From UMGS1933 sp051891435 (GTDB taxonomy: Bacteria; Bacillota; Clostridia; TANB77; CAG-508): a stretch of DNA of 64,000 bases. Location of the stretch: assembly GCA_051891435.1 (NCBI GenBank), contig JBJFFE010000016.1, forward strand, positions 1 to 64,000, read 5' to 3'. A program made the position numbers and the translations under genes. Shown one piece after another: positions 61,128 through 64,000 of the stretch. How positions within the stretch are numbered: the first letter of the stretch is position 1; each line of letters starts with the position of its first letter. Under the pieces are notes generated by a model that made no database searches, was not told where the DNA came from, and was given only the letters and a program-made list of their open reading frames with translations.

Positions 61128-63233
61128 ATGAAGATTGCATTAGTAGGAAATCAAAATAGTGGAAAAACCACTCTATTTAATGTTTTAACAGGTATGAATG
61201 CTAAAATTGGTAATTGGCCGGGTGTTACAATAGAAAAAAAGACAGGAATAATTAAAGGTACAAGCCATGAAATTACGGACTTACCAGGTATATACTCATT
61301 AAGCCCATATAGTGTAGAAGAAGATGTGTCAAGAAAGTTTATTTTTGAGGAAAAGCCAGATATTATTATAAACATAGTGGATAGTACTTCTTTGGAAAGA
61401 AGTTTATATTTAACAACACAACTTTTGGAATTAGATTGCAAAATTATTATAGCTTTAAATATGACAGATATTTTGGCTAAAAAAGGAATTGAAATAGATA
61501 TAGAAAAATTAGAGCAAATATTAGGGACAAGTGTTATAAAAATATCTGCTTTAAAAGAGATAGGTATAAAAGAATTAATCCAAGAAATAGAAAGTAAAAG
61601 AGCTAAAACAAAACAATATATTTATGATGCAAAACTAGAAAATGCTATAAAGCAAGTACAAAATCAGTTGCCTAAAGAAGAACGACATAAAAGATTCATA
61701 GCAGTAAAATTGTTAGAAGAAGATGAGAGATTTACAAGCTTAAATACATATAGAATAAAAAAAATAATTACAGAAATTTCACAAAATTATGATACTGATT
61801 TAGAAGAAATAATAGCATCTGAAAGGTATGACTTTATAGAACAAGTAAAAAAACAAACAGTAATAAAACATCATATAAAAGAAAATATATCTGATAAGTT
61901 AGATAAAGTATTTTTAAATAAATGGCTTGCTTTCCCAATATTTATTTTAATAATGTTTTTTGTATATTATTTATCAGTAGGACTAGTTGGAAGCTTTACA
62001 GTAGACTTAATCGCTGAGTTAGTAGAAAATTTTGGGAAAAGCGTAAGTGAATTATTTATAAATATTGGAGCTTCTGACTGGGTAAGAAGTTTAGTTGTAG
62101 ATGGAATTATTGCAGGTGTTGGAGCGGTTTTAGGTTTTATACCACAATTAATTATTTTATTTATATGTATATCTGTATTAGAAACAACAGGTTATATGTC
62201 GAGAATTGCATTATTATTGGACAAGTTATTTAGAAAAATAGGATTAAGTGGAAAAAGTTTAATTCCTTTTATAGTAGGTTCGGGATGTAGTGTGCCAGGA
62301 ATTATGGGAACAAGAATTATAGAAAATCAAGATGAAAGAGAAATGACAGCAATTTTAACTCCATTTATTCCATGTAGTGCAAAGCTACCAATAATAGCGC
62401 TATTTTCAGGATATTTTTTTGGAGAGAAATCTGGCTTGGTTTCTGCCTCTTTATACTTCTTTGCAATAGCAATAATTATTTTTAGTGCAATACTTATGAA
62501 AAAATTTATTTTCAAGAATACAAGTAACACATATATTTCTGAATTACCTGAGTACAAATTACCAAGCATAAAATATGTAGCAAAAGATGTATGGGATAAA
62601 GTATTAGCTTTTATAAAAAGGGCAGGCAGTGTTATATTAATTTGCTCAATTGTAATATGGTTTTTACTATCGTTCTCATTTAAACTAGAATATGGCGTGG
62701 ATGTAGAAAATAGTATTCTTGCATCTATTGGTAAAACAATATCTTGGGCTTTTTACCCAATGCTTGGAGAAAACAATTGGGGAGTAGCGGTATCTGCAAT
62801 TCAAGGATTAGTCGCAAAAGAACAGGTAATATCGTCTATGTCTGTTATTGCAGGATTTACGGAAGAGGCTGAGCAAGGAAGCCAAATATTTGAAGGAGCA
62901 AGTATGTTTAGCTTTTTCACTGCAGCATCTGCATATGCATTTATGGTATTTAATTTATTTAGTGCACCATGCTTTGGAGCAATTGGAGCGATGAAAAGAG
63001 AATTAGGAAGTACAAAAAAAGTATTAAAAGCAGTAGCATTTCAAATAATATTTGCATGGATATTAGCAACATCAGTATATCAAATAGGAAGCAGATTAGA
63101 AAAAGGAAGATTTAATTTAGTAGATATAATCATCATAGGAATTATAGTTGTAAGTGTAATAAAAATAATAACTAAAAAACAAAAAGGAGATGAATGTAGA
63201 GGGTGCCCATATTGTAGTTCGTGTAAAAAATAA
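61128..63233 (+). CDS. feoB: Ferrous iron transporter FeoB
   Basis: A 701-residue membrane Fe2+ importer. The N-terminal GTPase has GNQNSGKTTLFN (G1), DLPGIYSL (G3) and NMTD (G4), followed by the GDI-like region (about 165-250) and the membrane core with two Gate motifs (VGSGCSVPGIMG and FSAPCFGAIGAM). The C-terminus carries CRGCPYCSSC, a FeoC-like or FeoB cysteine cluster. Immediately follows feoA. It should import Fe2+ under anaerobic conditions, possibly under the neighbouring two-component system. Confidence 0.97.
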   Translation: MKIALVGNQNSGKTTLFNVLTGMNAKIGNWPGVTIEKKTGIIKGTSHEITDLPGIYSLSPYSVEEDVSRKFIFEEKPDIIINIVDSTSLERSLYLTTQLLELDCKIIIALNMTDILAKKGIEIDIEKLEQILGTSVIKISALKEIGIKELIQEIESKRAKTKQYIYDAKLENAIKQVQNQLPKEERHKRFIAVKLLEEDERFTSLNTYRIKKIITEISQNYDTDLEEIIASERYDFIEQVKKQTVIKHHIKENISDKLDKVFLNKWLAFPIFILIMFFVYYLSVGLVGSFTVDLIAELVENFGKSVSELFINIGASDWVRSLVVDGIIAGVGAVLGFIPQLIILFICISVLETTGYMSRIALLLDKLFRKIGLSGKSLIPFIVGSGCSVPGIMGTRIIENQDEREMTAILTPFIPCSAKLPIIALFSGYFFGEKSGLVSASLYFFAIAIIIFSAILMKKFIFKNTSNTYISELPEYKLPSIKYVAKDVWDKVLAFIKRAGSVILICSIVIWFLLSFSFKLEYGVDVENSILASIGKTISWAFYPMLGENNWGVAVSAIQGLVAKEQVISSMSVIAGFTEEAEQGSQIFEGASMFSFFTAASAYAFMVFNLFSAPCFGAIGAMKRELGSTKKVLKAVAFQIIFAWILATSVYQIGSRLEKGRFNLVDIIIIGIIVVSVIKIITKKQKGDECRGCPYCSSCKK

Positions 63234-63342
63234 TTTTAAAAAGATATGTACAAAATGAAAATTTACATTTATAATACTAGTATAGTCATAAAAATATACA
63301 CATGAAAATATATAGAAATATAAGAAAAATAGGAGGAGTAAT

Positions 63343-63834
63343 ATGAATGAAAAATGCAAATGTGGCAACGATTGCAAGGATGAAAGAATAGAAAAAATAT
63401 TATCCAAATATGAGAAAAACAAGAGCAATTTAATACAAATATTAAATGAAGTTCAAGAAACTTATGGATATATTCCAGAAAATGTTCAGCTTGAAATTTC
63501 TAAATATCTAGGAATAGAAATGGCTGAAATTTATGGAGTAATTACTTTTTATGCAAGGTTTACATTAAAACCAAAAGGAAAATATAACATAGCAGTATGT
63601 TTAGGAACAGCATGCTTTGTAAAAGGTTCAGAAAAAATTTTAGATAGAGTAAAACAAAAACTAGGAATAGATGTAGGTCAAACTACAGAAGATGGAAAGT
63701 TTTCATTAGAGGCAACTAGGTGTATTGGTGCATGCGGATTAGCGCCTGTGTTTACTATAAATGATGAGGTTCACGGTAAGGCAACTCCAGAAATGGTAGA
63801 CAAAGTGCTTGATGAATATATGTCTAAAGATTAA
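63343..63834 (+). CDS. NuoE/HydC-like [2Fe-2S] thioredoxin-fold protein
   Basis: A 163-residue subunit of a NADH-linked oxidoreductase or electron-bifurcating hydrogenase. Two Cys pairs ligate a [2Fe-2S] cluster: CLGTACF and CIGACG (about 86-131). The central region (LIQILNEVQETYGYIPE ... GVITFYARF) is the usual NuoE helical domain. A short extra Cys cluster (CKCGNDC, residues 5-11) precedes it. AGGAGG lies before the ATG. The partner subunit (NuoF/HydB) should lie downstream, but a dispersed repeat follows and the window ends. Confidence 0.9.
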   Translation: MNEKCKCGNDCKDERIEKILSKYEKNKSNLIQILNEVQETYGYIPENVQLEISKYLGIEMAEIYGVITFYARFTLKPKGKYNIAVCLGTACFVKGSEKILDRVKQKLGIDVGQTTEDGKFSLEATRCIGACGLAPVFTINDEVHGKATPEMVDKVLDEYMSKD

Positions 63835-63883
63835 TTTTTAGACATAATACATTATTCTTAAAAAAATACAGCAACTAAAATAT

Positions 63884-64000
63884 CAGCCGTTTTGTATATT
63901 TTTTTAAAAGTCAAATCTCGACAGCCCTTTGAGGCGGGGGAATACCCGCGTATGCCTTGGAGAGTTTGATCTTTTAAAAAAATCATACAAAAGGTAGGCT
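63884..64000 (+). repeat. 116-bp dispersed repeat, copy 4, lacking its final base at the window end
   Basis: CAGCCGTTTTGTAT to ATACAAAAGGTAGGCT, with core GGCGGGGG-AATA-CCCGCG. It lies after the NuoE-like gene, so window start and end both sit in this repeat family. Confidence 0.88.

Overview
This window comes from a very AT-rich, low-GC Gram-positive genome, most likely an uncultivated gut Clostridia. The evidence is AGGAGG-type ribosome sites, consensus TTGACA/TATAAT promoters, MgtE, a Pta-AckA acetate pathway, sortase, LCP and BY-kinase/PHP capsule genes, a type III-like ProRS, a Zn-ribbon L31, and the GTAGGGG palindromes common in gut Firmicutes. No species can be named from the sequence alone.

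Layout: 1-14.7 kb is mostly housekeeping (murI, mgtE, a class A PBP, proS, maf, rdgB, an HD protein, pta, a DUF4358/MBOAT/DHHW cell-surface acylation cluster, ackA). From 15 to 36.7 kb lies a surface-polysaccharide locus: a GT39-like enzyme, LCP ligase, 4,6-dehydratase, initiating sugar transferase, four glycosyltransferases, an HprK-like protein, polymerase, acetyltransferase and flippase, then after a small interruption an O-antigen ligase and the Wzz/BY-kinase/PHP-phosphatase trio. The interruption holds a decayed UDP-glucose dehydrogenase, a PanA-type toxin-antitoxin pair, and a sortase with its substrate. From 36.7 to 45.5 kb are tyrS, a DD-carboxypeptidase, VanW, L31, a dockerin-bearing autolysin next to a possible cohesin protein, and an orphan 5S rRNA with two tRNAs. 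From 45.5 to 64 kb are two ABC transporters, two two-component systems, an error-prone polymerase/YolD pair, a likely type I toxin-antitoxin locus, feoAB and a NuoE-like protein.

The most striking observation is a systematic one. Five otherwise normal genes (acetyltransferase, flippase, PHP phosphatase, DD-carboxypeptidase, OmpR-type regulator) are interrupted at seven places. At every one the in-frame codon is CGG, and skipping its C restores the conserved protein with a glycine (GGN). In my by-eye scan the intact genes contain no in-frame CGG (and no CGC), although CGG occurs in the other two frames about 70 times. This suggests that CGG has no normal decoding here and acts as a +1 frameshift signal (C skipped, GGN read as Gly), unless a very unusual sequencing artefact is responsible. 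One site lies inside the KTG active-site motif of the carboxypeptidase.

Other notable items: an mgtE leader peptide starting Met-Glu-Pro-Ser-Pro that overlaps the mgtE start; a 116-bp dispersed inverted-repeat element present five times, including at both window ends; a 198-bp palindromic element; and a conserved MRISR mini-ORF leader shared by two small-peptide loci.
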